NCBI GenBank assembly: GCA_039654915.1
Contig: CM077593.1
Coordinates: 41,448,501-41,512,500, forward strand
Reading direction: 5' to 3'
Length of the DNA: 64,000 nucleotides
Source: Aquilaria yunnanensis
Lineage: Eukaryota; Streptophyta; Magnoliopsida; Malvales; Thymelaeaceae
Made by a program: the position numbers and the translations under genes. Of the stretch, positions 22,627 to 33,841 are shown one piece after another. How positions within the stretch are numbered: position 1 is the first letter of the stretch; each line of letters begins with the position of its first letter. The notes beneath the pieces are model-generated. The model did not search any database. It was not told the DNA's origin and was given only the letters and a program-made list of their open reading frames with translations.

Positions 22627-24635
22627 TTTGTTAATCTTTAATAAGTGATGAAGCACTGTGGAAGAGAGCAATTGGACATGTGGATCTGTTTATCTTGTCT
22701 TTTAGTTTTATTATCAGCATTTTCTTTATTTTGGTTTAAGTTGTTTCAAGTTTTTCATTTTCAATAACTACCATTTCAGGTAATTTCTTCTTCACTCTTC
22801 TTTTCTATATTTTGACATTGGGGACAATGTCTTAATTTGGTTAGGGGGAGGGATAGCTGATATTTGATTTTTTTTTTTAGTTTAGTTTCTCTCATGCTGA
22901 TATTAAAACCATTAGACAAAGCACTTAGTTTATGATGGCTGAATAAAGAGTAATTTTTCACTCTTGAGCTGCATCCTATTTTATGTGACATGCATAACAT
23001 TTTTTTTTCTTGCAAGCATAAATAGTTGCATGTAGGAACATTAGCATGAATTTAGGTTGTTTGTTTGCCTTTAGGAACCCAACTCATGGAAATATCATCA
23101 TTGGATGTATACCTTGTAAATTTGAAATGGTTGTTAATTTTTAAAAGCAGTTAAAGTATGTTACTTGTTACCTAAGGAAAATAAATAATCGGTGAGCACT
23201 TTTGAGCCCTTAATGTTTATTAGGATGTGTGAATTTTTTTGTTGAGAGTGCTTACTTTGTGTTTTGAGCTAGATCTTGCTTGGATGAGTGGTCTTAAGGA
23301 CCCATGCAACCTCACTTCTTGCATGTAAATTTAAGGAAGAAGATGGCATTTTAGGACTAACCACCTACCAAAAAGCTAACCTTGTACATTATCCTTTAGT
23401 GAGCCCCTTTAAGCCTTATAACTATATTTTCTGAACCCTATATTTTTAACCACTTCCATTTCATTTTGATCCTTTAATGTCCTTGGAACTAGTGACACTT
23501 ATGTGATTATGGGCTTAGAGAATTAAAATGAATGTGTTGTTTTTAGTAAAATAAAGAATAAATGTGAGGCATACTTTAGAATATATTGGGTTACCTTGTG
23601 CTTAAATTATGATAGTAGAAAAATTTGGGGTGAATTGAGCTTGAATAATAAAAATTGGGTGTGTATCATTGGATGGTTGAGTTTTAAAAAAATGTTGATT
23701 TGTTATTTATAATAGAAAACGGCAAAAGCGAGACCATAAGAAAAAGCCCTCACAAAATAACGTTAAAAATATATTAAAAAAAACTCTTTCATTTTATAAT
23801 ACATGGCCTTTTTTATTTTATAGTAGTCTTAAAAAAATTGTTCTCTTTCCCTTTCAAATAAAATTATATATGCTCATACCCATGTGAATCCATACTAAAG
23901 TAAATATAAAAGACATCTTTTTTTATCTTTTTCTGACAGATAAATGTATAATCATGGGAGACAATTTTGAAAAAGAAAACACAACTTCAGCCTTAATATT
24001 TGTTCAAGTCAAATGAGGCCAGCTATTTTGACACAGAGAGAGGTAAAAAGAAAAAAGAAAAAAAAAGAAAAAAAAAGTGTTAAATTCAATAAGTTTAAAA
24101 CTGAACCATATTTGTTTTCTAAACTCATGTGTTGATAAGGAATTGTGTTTTGGAGAGGACTTGGAGACTAGGGTTGATTTGGGTATTTAGTGTTTTAAGT
24201 ACCCATATTTATTGTTCATTGCATTACTAGTTCTCTTAAACTCTACCATTAAAAAGCTTCCATCCGATTCTTGCTTTCACCAAACCCAGCCTTATTACAA
24301 CCTTGTATAAAGACCGTTGGACTTAAATTTACATGCAGTCCCTTTTGAGAATCTAGTGAGGGTGAAGTTGGATCCCCTTACAAGCTCCGGATTGAGAAAC
24401 ACAAAGTAAGTTGTTCATAAACCCACCTTAAAATAAGTGCAAATACTTAGGGAGTGATCTTCTACCTCTGGTAATAAGGACTTAACTTTTTCTCCTTTCA
24501 TTAATTATTTACAAGTCAAGTTTACAAGTGTTATATATTCATAGCATGATTTTTCATGAGTTGTTGGATTATATATTTTGTTTATTTTCTTAGGTTACAC
24601 TTGCTAGGGACTAGCAAGAACTGGGTTAGGGGGTG
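22627..24635 (+). other. 3' noncoding tail of element E
   Basis: No coding sequence was found. Near 22810-22850 'acattggggacaatgtc' followed by 'ggttagggggaggg' is the landmark that ends the coding part of Athila-like elements; D has 'acattgagggtaatg' with 'gtgtgggggag' at 30637-30667. The rest is AT-rich text with an A/G-rich simple run at 24040-24077. The tail ends with the purine-rich ACTGGGTTAGGGGGTG (24620-24635), the probable polypurine tract, directly before the 3' LTR. Confidence 0.65.
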
Positions 24636-26112
24636 TGATGAATACTTATAAGTGTATTACTATTAAGGGTTTAAATCATCATTATACACTTTGAGTATGA
24701 TTAATTTCTATATTCTGAGCATTTTTCCACTGAGTTACTATTCACATGCGTTTTTACTATTCAAAGTTACTATTCACTGACTTACTGTTTATACGCGTAT
24801 TTACTGTACATATGCGGTTTACTATTCATTAATATTAAAATATATATATTAAATAATTATTTTTTTATGTAGGTAAAAATCATCACTTGGCAGCCCTTCA
24901 CGAGAAAAATCATCTTTGGAGCTGTAGGTATCGGAACTGAGTGATTCCAAATTCATCTAAAAGCCAACACATAGATCTTCAACTTTGCTTCATTCCACCA
25001 GCTAGTTTGATTATTTTCATTGTGGTAATCTAATTATAGGTGAGACTATTCATTCTTTTGTGTGCTGAAGAGCAGTTTTGATAGAAAAATCATAACTTGA
25101 GCTACGGATGTCCGATTTGAATAAGCAAGCTATCGATTTGAAGCTAAAGAAGAGATCTACAAGTTCTGTGCTTTAAGGAAGAGCTAATTCAATGTCTACA
25201 ATGGTCAAGAAATTAAAACAAGTTGCAGCCCACCTTTGTTCATTTGTATTTACCTACATTTTACTATTTACCATTTCACCCACCTCAAAAACTCTATAAA
25301 TAGGCACCTTGGGGAGGAGGACGAATTCATGCCATTTATTAAGCCTCCTTTATGTTCTTGTATCATCTTTAGCTTTTCTTCTTTAGTTTTGTTCTAGTTT
25401 TCAATACTGAAGCTCTGTCCAAGTGTTTTCCCGTTCTTTTTTCTTGTTCTTCTTTTAATCTTTCAATCCATGTTTATTTCATCTTTCTACATGTTGTCTA
25501 CTTTTTATTATGGCTAGTTAATCTTCTTTTTGCTAAGGTGAAAGGGTGAAGCTTTTGGTATAAAGGTTATGATTGATTTGAATGGATCACAACGTTAACG
25601 GTATTTTCCTCCTTAATCTATTTAACTTCTCTCATTGTTAAGTGGGAGTCTTGATTCATCATAGTCAATCATTGACATAAAGCTACTTGATTCCCTCTGT
25701 AGAACATGGCTCTGCCGGCTATATTGGAATCTTGAGTTATTGTCGACAAAGGTTGGCATGCTGGATACTTGAATCCATTAGCAAGCGTTGCCATTTTAAG
25801 ATCAATGAAAGTTAATACTAACTAAATTCCCTGATTGGGACCTCCTTTATGTGTGGATCTCAAATGAGTTGTAAGATGGGCTAAAATTAATCATAGCCGA
25901 TATACTAAAAGTGGATCCCCCTAACCTTAGCTATTTTATTTGAATTTAAATTTTTAATCAACATTTGTTCACACCTTTCATGAAAACCTCATTTATTAAA
26001 AATCTGTAATTTGTATTTCTTAATTCACTTCCCTTTGGTTCGACACTCGAACTCCCAAGATTTTATTACTTGTGATAACCTACACTTGGGTTACAACTAC
26101 TAAAGTGTAGCA
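24636..26112 (+). repeat. 3' LTR of element E (1477 bp)
   Basis: It begins TGATGAATACTTATAAG and ends AAGTGTAGCA, collinear with 16933-18441. TATA box at 25295-25302. It is shorter mainly because the TACTATTCA cluster is contracted. Confidence 0.9.
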
Positions 26113-26377
26113 CCGATAGAGCTTTATTGTTACAAGAATGGAGCAATCGCATAGGCTAAGGAACCTCGATCTCACCAGTATTCTAAACACATACTCTGAC
26201 GCTATCATCTCATTAGGGAGATCATCGAAAGGGTTGATGTGAGATATGCAGGACCTCAATAGACAGTAACATTGTTGATCCACTGACGAAACCCCTCACC
26301 CAGCAGAAACATGATAATCATTCTAGGTCCATTGGTATTAGATACATGGATGATTGGCTTTAGTGTAAGTGGGAGAT
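26113..26377 (+). pseudogene. Second copy of copia RNase H end (A duplication, right part)
   Basis: After the CCGAT target duplication the copia frame resumes with the RNase H 'ELYCYKNGAIA' block. It runs to 'NNIVDPLTKPL'-like text at about 26270-26300 and the purine tract GTGGGAGAT before the 3' LTR. It continues the segment cut at 16932. The antisense open frame at 26080-26283 is a shadow. Confidence 0.85.
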
Positions 26378-27804
26378 TGTTAGTGTTGTGGCCAAAAGCC
26401 AGTCGTGAGATTATTGTGTTTTTCACATTGAGTCATGATATTTTATTGAGGCTTTAATCTAGTAATTGTGTTTGTTGTTTTGTTTTTGTGTGACATAATC
26501 AAACATAATTATTACCTAGAATAATAGTATTCTTAAATGTCCCTGGTCTAGTATTATTGTTGAGTGGGTTGCAATAATACGTAAAGACTAGCATGTGTGG
26601 ACACTAATATGAGATATATAGTCTACATATGAGTACAAGTTGGAGAACTTCTGTACTGGACCTACCCACCATGAGAACGCTACATGGATCGTTATATGAG
26701 TGCTACAAGTGATTCTCGTATTAATTATGGTATACGTGGCCCTTTGACCTAAGGTCATCAAGTTTCCCTACATGTGAGTCACATACTTTGATACTTCCCT
26801 TTGTTGCTTGTAACTGAGTGAATATGAAGGTGGTCGTTGGGTATGTCACATATCATAAAAAAGGTTTTATATGATCAAGATGGGATTTGTCCCTCCTATG
26901 TAATGGGAGTGATATCTTTGGGCCCCTTGATTGAGTGAGACTAAGAAAATGCATGGCCCTGCTTGGATGAGTTGATATGGATATCAATGTCATTAGTTTT
27001 AGTTAGTTTACTTGATAATCAAGAAACCTTAGATTGGGCTGTAAGAGAATGACACATTTCATGTCTCGGCTTAATTTTGATATCTTGGACAAATGGACAA
27101 AGACATATATGAATAATGATCATAAAGGCTTAGTCGAATCACCGACTATCTTATCACTTCAGTAGCAATGATGTGTTGCTAGACACTACGCATTGTTTAT
27201 GACCATAAATTTGATTTATGATCATTGGCGAAATGATAGGAGCTTATTGGATCGCACACTTGGAGCCAATTGGATTATTTGAGTGGATAGGCTAAATTAT
27301 TTGGTTTTAGTTTCATGATAATTTTGGATTAATAATTGGCCCAAAGGTTAAGCCATTATGAAGCCTGAAATTAAACCTAATTGGATTAGGGTTTTGAAAC
27401 CCATTAGGCTTGGGAGTCGAGCCTCACTATATATACATCATATGGTGAGAATTTTCATAGCCTCAGTCCTAGCCTCCCAAAGGACAAAATTAGAAGGATT
27501 CTGGAAGGTTCTAGCCAGACTCTCATCTTGCCTTTCTTGGATGATGCAATTTAGCACTACAGGTGTAAGAAGACCGCACCTGCCAAAATGTGGTGGAGGC
27601 GTGGTGATCCGATGGTTTGTGTGGATACTGTAGAGAGCTTGAACACGTGTATTGTTTAAGTTCGTTATTCGACTCAATAGTTGGGTGAAAGATCCCAGCC
27701 GACTAGGTATAAAACTTTTGAACACCCAATTTACTCTGTTTTACTTGGATCCAAATGGTTTCGGACAGTTTTCGCTGCATTCGTTTGGCTCTCGAAACCT
27801 TACA
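26378..27804 (+). repeat. 3' LTR of copia element A (1427 bp)
   Basis: It begins TGTTAGTGTTGTGGCC and ends CTCGAAACCTTACA; the target duplication TAGAC follows. The TATA box TATATATA is at 27428-27435. It matches the A 5' LTR and the C and G LTRs throughout. Open frames 27358-27633 and 27438-27725 lie inside it and are also seen as open frames in other LTR copies, which is family similarity and not coding evidence. Confidence 0.9.
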
Positions 27805-28689
27805 TAGACCCTTAACATGATCAGAATCGTGGCCATATTCTTAAGTGTCTTCGAGAGGATTTTATGAACACGGGCATAAACACTCTCATGTTTATGACCA
27901 TGTCTATCCTGTAGTTAAGCACGATCGTGATTGCTCTTCCCTACTTCACACGAAACTTACTCAAACTTTTTCCCCAAAACTTTAAATTGAAACCCAAGTT
28001 TCTTTACATCCTGTGCAAGGTTGCCCACAATTGGAGGATCTTTTTCCTTTTTGGATTTCTGGTTTTCTTGCCTACATCTTCACTTCTCTCACTGTAGAGG
28101 TAACTTTCTCTCTCAAACTTTACTTGAGGTTCGTGGATGATTTGATGGATTTCTTGTAATGGATAAGACTTATTTGAGTTATTTGATTGATTTTACATTC
28201 CCATTCATGTTAGCTTTTAGATTTTTTCATGATATATGAATGTTGATTATTATGGGTATTGTTGTAGAAGTTGAAGTTTGGATTACTATGGTTGATGGAA
28301 CTTGTGATATGCATGATTAATTTTATAAATTCTTAGAGTTGAATGAATGATTAATTCCTTAGTAGATTACTTGGAATTATTTATTGCTATTATGTGGGTT
28401 GAAATTTAATTGATTAAAGGATTTGGTAATCTTTTAGTGTGACTGGATAGATTACTTGAGCAACAAGAAAGACTATGAAGATTTGTTTCATTGACTTAGT
28501 ATGCATTTAGCTTTGGTTATTAAGCTTGATCACCTTAATGCCTAAGTTGAGTCAAGTTTTTTTTATATAGAGGATTTGAAATTAATTTTTGTTTGAAGTT
28601 CTTATTCTTGAAATTATGGATTGTTATACAGTATTTGAGAATTATTGTTGCACTGAGCGTAAATGTTTTTCCTTTTTACGAATGACAAA
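27805..28689 (+). other. Noncoding region of element D, right of A
   Basis: This continues 8654 after the second TAGAC. The first 130 bp carry the same 'acacgggcataaac', 'catgtttatgaccatg' words as 8080-8654. The remainder is T-rich leader-like text ahead of the decayed downstream ORF. No gene seen. Confidence 0.5.
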
Positions 28690-30300
28690 TCGCTAGGAGA
28701 AGCTACCCATACACATTACGAAGTAGGAAAAAGACCAAAAATGTTGAATCCACTTCTTGACTTCAATGCAGATTCATAATAGGAGAGATTTGCTAGACTA
28801 GTGGACAAGCATTTTAAGGCTAGTTGAGTGATTGATTGGGATACCTTAGCCTAGCTTGGTATGGCTGATGATGTTCAAGCCCTAGTGGATTTCAACGGTT
28901 ACTTGTTAGTGTTTGACTGTTAGGAGCCCGTTTATAGCAAGTTGACTCCCAAATTTCTGAGTAAATTGGAGTTTGAAATAAAAAATATCAGCTAGGCTAG
29001 GGAAGATGCAGTTAAGTTATGTTTGGGCGAGATGAGCTATGCAATGAGTATTGATGAGTTTGGCTGGTGTTACAGTTTCTACATTTTGGATCATGTTGAG
29101 TCGGAGGGCCACAATAGCTTATTGTGTGATTTTGGTGCACCATTCTTGCTGCCCTTAAGTTTTGGTGTGAAACCGTCGATGATGAGGCTATTTACCAGCC
29201 TAAGGTATCCAAGGTATCTAAGTTAAGGCCATCATCAGTTCATTATGTGCACTATTTGATTGTTTATTCGATTGTTGCATAGAGGGAAAGCACTGGTGTT
29301 GTAACTAAGAGGGATCTTTTCTACCTTTACTGCATAGTTAGCCAGGTGCAATGTCATTTGAGCTATGCCTTTGCTTAGTGGATGCGCAATGTTGCCTACA
29401 AGCCAAAGACTAGAGCCATATGTGTTGGATTGTTCTTTATGAGGTTCACAAAGAACCTTGGTCCACTCCCACTAGAGAGGCATCTTACAGAGGCACTGAG
29501 GCCAGAGCAAGCTGAGTTGGACTCATTCAATTCTATGATGATGTTGAAGAACACCCCACTCCTAAATAGCTCAAAAAGCTTTACTTTGAGGTCAATGAAG
29601 AGATTCATGCTTAGGAGTAGGTCTTCACAGAGACACAGGTTGCTTCCGCTTCTACTAGTTTTGAGGCACCCACTTTGTTGTTGATCTTTTAAAGGTAGCA
29701 ACTTATCTTAGACCATCTTGAGTTTATGACCACTCACTTGATGGGAGTTAAGACTTGTGTTTTTGTTGTTAAGGCAAGGAGCTTGAGCTTAAAGGAAACT
29801 GTGCATCTATACTATCTGCGTTCTGGAGTCGCAGAACATTTGGTTATGTTCATCAGTCCTCTTGCCAGCAAAATGACGATGGACTATCTTTAGATGCCAA
29901 CCAGCATGGAGGATCAAGATAAGGGGGATAAGATGTAGTGAACAATGGATGAAGTATATAAGGCCACCACTGTCAAAACATCTACTATGGATGTGACTCA
30001 TCGATAGGAGGAGGCCATGGCCGAGGGAGCCATTGAGGGAGAGATAGTGGAGAGAGTGGAGGCTGTCAAGGCTATTATTGAGGAGGTTGTTGTCGAGGGA
30101 GCTGTTGATAAAGTTGACGAGGATGTTACGACAACTGCTGTTGTAGAGATTAGAGAGACCATGGTGGATCCCATGGTTGTGGAGCTGATTTTTTAGGTTA
30201 GGACTACTGAGGGTCCTGTTGAGCTTACACAAATGATGACTACTCTGAGCATCACTGCCAATCTTTTACCTTCAGGATCATCTCCAATGAGAGATTCTTG
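28690..30300 (+). pseudogene. Decayed Athila downstream ORF of element D
   Basis: Between pol and the 3' LTR, Athila-like elements carry an ORF of unknown function. Recognisable blocks here are a 'WDTLA-LGMADDVQALVDFNGYL' segment near 28838, 'EPVYSKLTPKFLSKLEFEIKN' near 28927, the 'YAMSIDEFG' block at 29037, and 'STGVVTKRDLFYLYC' near 29292, the most characteristic block of the family. A low-complexity tail rich in V, E and A (about 29950-30230) follows. Element J holds the same blocks on the minus strand at 62700-64000, including VVTKRDLFYLYYM. Stops and shifts are frequent. The open frames 29382-29684, 29396-29701 (-) and 29807-30232 (-) are shadows. Confidence 0.6.
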
Positions 30301-31700
30301 ATTTATTTATTTTATTTTATTTATTATGGATGTTTTTGCTTTATTTACTTTATTTTCTTTAGTTCTATTTTGACATTGGTATTGGAGCATCAGTATGTCT
30401 CGTTTCAGTTTCTTTATGTTTCTGTTTAGTTCTTATATTTGCTAGCTTCTTTATTATTTTTGTGATTAATAATTTTTTCTATTTTTATGGAAGTCTTCCT
30501 ATTGAACCTGAAGCTTGATCAACCTTTCATGGATCTTTTGGAATGCTGACTTGCACATCATAAAATTGAATTTTTCAGGGCGGTATCAGTTTCTATTACC
30601 CTTTTCTTCTTACTTTGTTTTCCATGTTTGTACATTGAGGGTAATGAATAGTTTATGTGTGGGGGAGTAGGCAACTTAGGCCCTAAGTTTTCTTTCGTTT
30701 AAGTGAATTTTCTATTTTTCATGATTTTCTAAATTTTTTTTATTTTCTTGAGCTTAGCTGTTTTTCAATCATACTATTGAGCATATTCTTATTGATAGAG
30801 AGTGATTTTTATTTTAATGTCTTGAGTTCTTAACTTAAAGATTAAGTAAGTGATTCTTGAGATCTTTCACATGGTGCTTAGTTGGTTTTGAAATGTTTTT
30901 GCAATTCATTAGCAAGCTAGTGGAAGATGGTCTTTAGAAGCTATTTTTGTATCAAGTTTTTGTGTTTAGTACACTATTCAAGGTATGCTAAGTTTTGAGT
31001 TTCTATGTTGGCTTTGTGGTAAGAATTTGTTGATGGACATGTAGTTGATTGTTGAATAATGAGAAAAATATATGTAAAGAAGAATTTGGCATAAATAAAT
31101 GAATAAATAAGTTACTACTCCATTTATTTTAGTATTGAAATAAGTTGCAGTGTTCTACTAAGGCAAGAGCCAATGATAACTCGAAAAAAAAGCTCAAGGC
31201 ATGATTGTGATCAAATATCATCTTGAATTGTGTTGAGAAATAGGTTGGGTATAGATAGTGCTCCTGTAATGTACACCTACTGTAAAATTTATCAACACAA
31301 GAAAAGAACTGGTTGAAAAGAAAAGAATGTGAAAAGTTCAATTATTCACCCATATCCATGGTTTTATTCTTTGAAAGGTTGTGCATTAGTGAGCTTTGAC
31401 TTAGTATGGCTTGTGCTTTTTACTTTGCATGAAAATTAATGTTTTCCTTATGCTGTAAGAGATATAGGTTGCTAGCTAAAGAATGAATTGTTTCCATTAA
31501 ATTGTGTCATTTTGAGAAGTGGTTGATTAAAGGTGTTGCATGGTTAGTAGTATTGTTAATTTATGAATACTCTTACAGTTTCAATCCTCTCTAATCCATC
31601 TTTGGCTCAAGAGTATGATTTTATTTTTTCTTTTCAGATTTTTCTATTGAGATTTGCTTGAGGGCAAGCAAAAGTTCAAGTTTGGGGGAAAAATATAATA
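30301..31700 (+). other. 3' untranslated region of element D with polypurine tract
   Basis: Noncoding. It contains 'acattgagggtaatg' and 'gtgtgggggagtag' (30637-30670), the landmark after the last ORF in Athila-like elements. It ends with 'caagtttgggggaaaaatataata', the last 18 bases (31683-31700) being the probable polypurine tract before the 3' LTR. Otherwise nothing was recognised. Confidence 0.6.
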
Positions 31701-32866
31701 TGCTCATGTTTATACAAATTTTCTACATGTTTTTCCTTGATATTTGCTTGTGTTTTGATGTATTTTAAGTATATTTTAATCCTTAATTGGTTCATATTTT
31801 GATTTCAAGTCATATTTCAGCTCTATTTGGAGTATAAAGAGTTTTGTTCAACTTTTGGAGCTGAATTACAAGTTTTGGTAAAAAATTGGATCAAACACGG
31901 TCTAGAGAAGGCTGTTGGATGCAGTTTTGGTGATCAACAATAATCAATGCACATTAGATCAAGGATTTATTGGAGAGGAAATGATTCAGAGATGGAGACT
32001 TCTTTTCTCAAGTTTTCTTTGTTTCTGTTGCATTTATTTTTTTGGCATTACGAACTAAATTAATTGCTTATACTTAGAGTAGATAAACACTAGGATGATA
32101 TTGTGATTGTTATTGCTTTTGATTTAATGTGATTATGGTTTTCTTGTGATCTATCCAAAGTGCTTGTTGTGTTGATTAATAATAACTAGCTTATTAATTC
32201 AATGTGGGATAATGAACATATGTAGGTAGTATATGGTGTGTTTGTTGTGGATGACCGTTGAGTATAAGGGATTTTATCATAGCTGGGAATAATAGGCGTG
32301 ATATAATACCTCTAGACACGGGTGAAACCTAGTAGTTTGGTCATAGGACTATTAATGCATTCTTAGGAAGCACAATGAGACTAGCCACCCTATTGGTGAC
32401 TTAAGAATAGGGGATAATGAACGACAATAATAGGGAGCTAATCTAATTTTGGTAGTACTTCGGTCCAAGTTAATTATATGCTTGTTAAATCAAAGCAAGA
32501 ATAACACAATAGATTTATATGGGAATTCAATTCTAAGTGTGACGTATCCTATTGCTGATTATCTAATTGTTTTCTACTACTGATAGTTACTTATTTTTTT
32601 TTTATTGCATTCATTAGTTTAGTTCCATTAGTAGTTAATTAGTTAAAAAAATTTCTTAATTGTTCGTTAGATAATACAGAAAGGTTGAGTATGGTAGACA
32701 ACTCCATCATTCGGGTAAAACAATTTTGATACTTGCCATTGCTATACTTTGATGATAGGTCTACTTACGTGTGACTTCACATATTTATAAGTATAAAGAG
32801 ATTTCACATATCCACAGTATTCACTAGTAAAGTGGGAAGAGTTTTTGTGAACTAAAAAACATGTCA
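31701..32866 (+). repeat. 3' LTR of element D (1166 bp)
   Basis: It begins TGCTCATGTTTATAC and ends AAACATGTCA. Collinear with the 5' LTR except for a 260-bp gap after 'acacggtctaga' (about 31910), where the 5' copy has the catgttc-rich stretch. Confidence 0.82.
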
Positions 32867-33841
32867 CCAAGGGCCTGAGGCATTATATGAGAGCTAAGTG
32901 CACCTAACAAGTTATCTGGCGCTCAGGTAAGGAGCATCCATCATGTTGACCAATGCCACAATAAAGGGAAGGTTGTTTCATGAGCTTAGCTTACTAGGAT
33001 GTCAGCAAGCCAAGGCTTTCTAGGAGCAAGTTTGAGGCCAAAACTTGGTAAGCACAAGGTGACATCTGTGCGAGGACTAGGATGAGGATGGGTGTCAAGG
33101 AACCCAAATATATGCGTATATGTTAGCCTTTAGATTGTATAGCCCTTATACATATAAGTGTGCTCAGGTTTTTCTTTGTATGTATATTTGTTTCTTTGCA
33201 TGTACCTAAATATCTTACTAGAAATCTTCATATTCTCACTCCTTTTAGTGTTGTTGTGCAAATTGTATCTGTAAGGAACTGATGACCTAAAAGGGTTGTC
33301 AATCTAGCATTTGTAATACAAGTAACCACCAAGTGAATTGTTATCAATTCAAGTATATTACTGTCTATTGTTTATGCTTACTATAGCTATTTTGCTGCCT
33401 TTGCAGGGTAGTGTCACAAAGGAAGGACATAGTGGAGCATGGATCTTAGTAATAGCTTTTCAATATATATTTTTAAGGTAGCTTAGCCTTTGATGCTCCT
33501 AGATCAAGTAGTTAATAAGTTGCTTTTAGACATGTGCATAGTCTTTATTTGTTTACTGATGCATCTGCATGTTTATTACTTGTAATTAAATTCATCATGC
33601 TTTTATGCTTTGGATTATTTTTTAGTAATATTTTATAAATGTCAGCCATATTTTTTATTTATTTTTCTTCTAGCAAAAATCTAAGTCAAAGTAAGTGCAT
33701 GCATAGTGCATTGTAGGTTAATGACTAGATGCATGCAAGGTTTTAAAATAAGACAAGTAATTAACTAGCCAACTACAACCAATGTGGAACTCAATTCCAT
33801 CATCTTCCTGAGAGGACCCCATCCGAGGTAGGGTCGCTACA
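32867..33841 (+). repeat. Probable right part of the K 3' LTR
   Basis: Noncoding, with no domain. It ends with GAGGTAGGGTCGCTACA, an LTR-like CA terminus, and right after it LINE coding homology starts at once. That placement, plus D sitting between it and 3696-5494, suggests it is the rest of the K LTR. No second LTR is available and the D flanks do not match, so a rearranged junction is equally possible. Confidence 0.35.

Larger units (their letters stand above)
16933..26112 (+). mobile_element. Element E: Athila-like LTR retrotransposon carrying foreign coding sequence
   Basis: LTRs at 16933-18441 and 24636-26112 both run TGATGAATAC ... GTGYAGCA. CCAAT (16928-16932) and CCGAT (26113-26117) flank it, a five-base target duplication with one change. 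It interrupts the RNase H of the duplicated copia pol exactly between 'ctgac' and 'cgatagagct'. Internally there is a primer site, a T-rich leader with hairpin repeats, Athila-type gag, a protease-like segment, and the end of RNase H joined directly to the protease region, so reverse transcriptase is deleted. The integrase zinc domain follows, then an unrelated coding fragment and a long noncoding tail. It cannot move on its own. Confidence 0.88.
8660..27804 (+). mobile_element. Element A: Ty1/copia retrotransposon with an internal tandem duplication, interrupted by E
   Basis: A 5' LTR (8660-10092), primer site, leader, gag, pol and a full 3' LTR (26378-27804) are present in the plus direction. 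The same five bases, TAGAC, sit at 8655-8659 and 27805-27809, so everything between is one insertion. Inside, the 3' part of pol plus about 210 bp of LTR appears twice in tandem (13692-15546 and from 15558 onward). The second copy is split by element E at 16933-26112. gag and pol are riddled with stops. LTRs, gag and pol are all of the same family as element C in this window. Confidence 0.9.
5495..32866 (+). mobile_element. Element D: Athila-like LTR retrotransposon, pol deleted, interrupted by A and E
   Basis: Two related LTRs (5495-6920 and 31701-32866) in the same orientation bound a gag remnant, a noncoding stretch and a decayed downstream open reading frame of the type found between pol and the 3' LTR in Athila elements. 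The protease, reverse transcriptase, RNase H and integrase core are absent: gag homology stops near 7740 and the text jumps to post-pol sequence, so the element was internally deleted. Copia element A is inserted at 8660. The five bases flanking D (TGATC on the left, CCAAG on the right) do not match, so the expected target duplication is missing. Confidence 0.75.
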
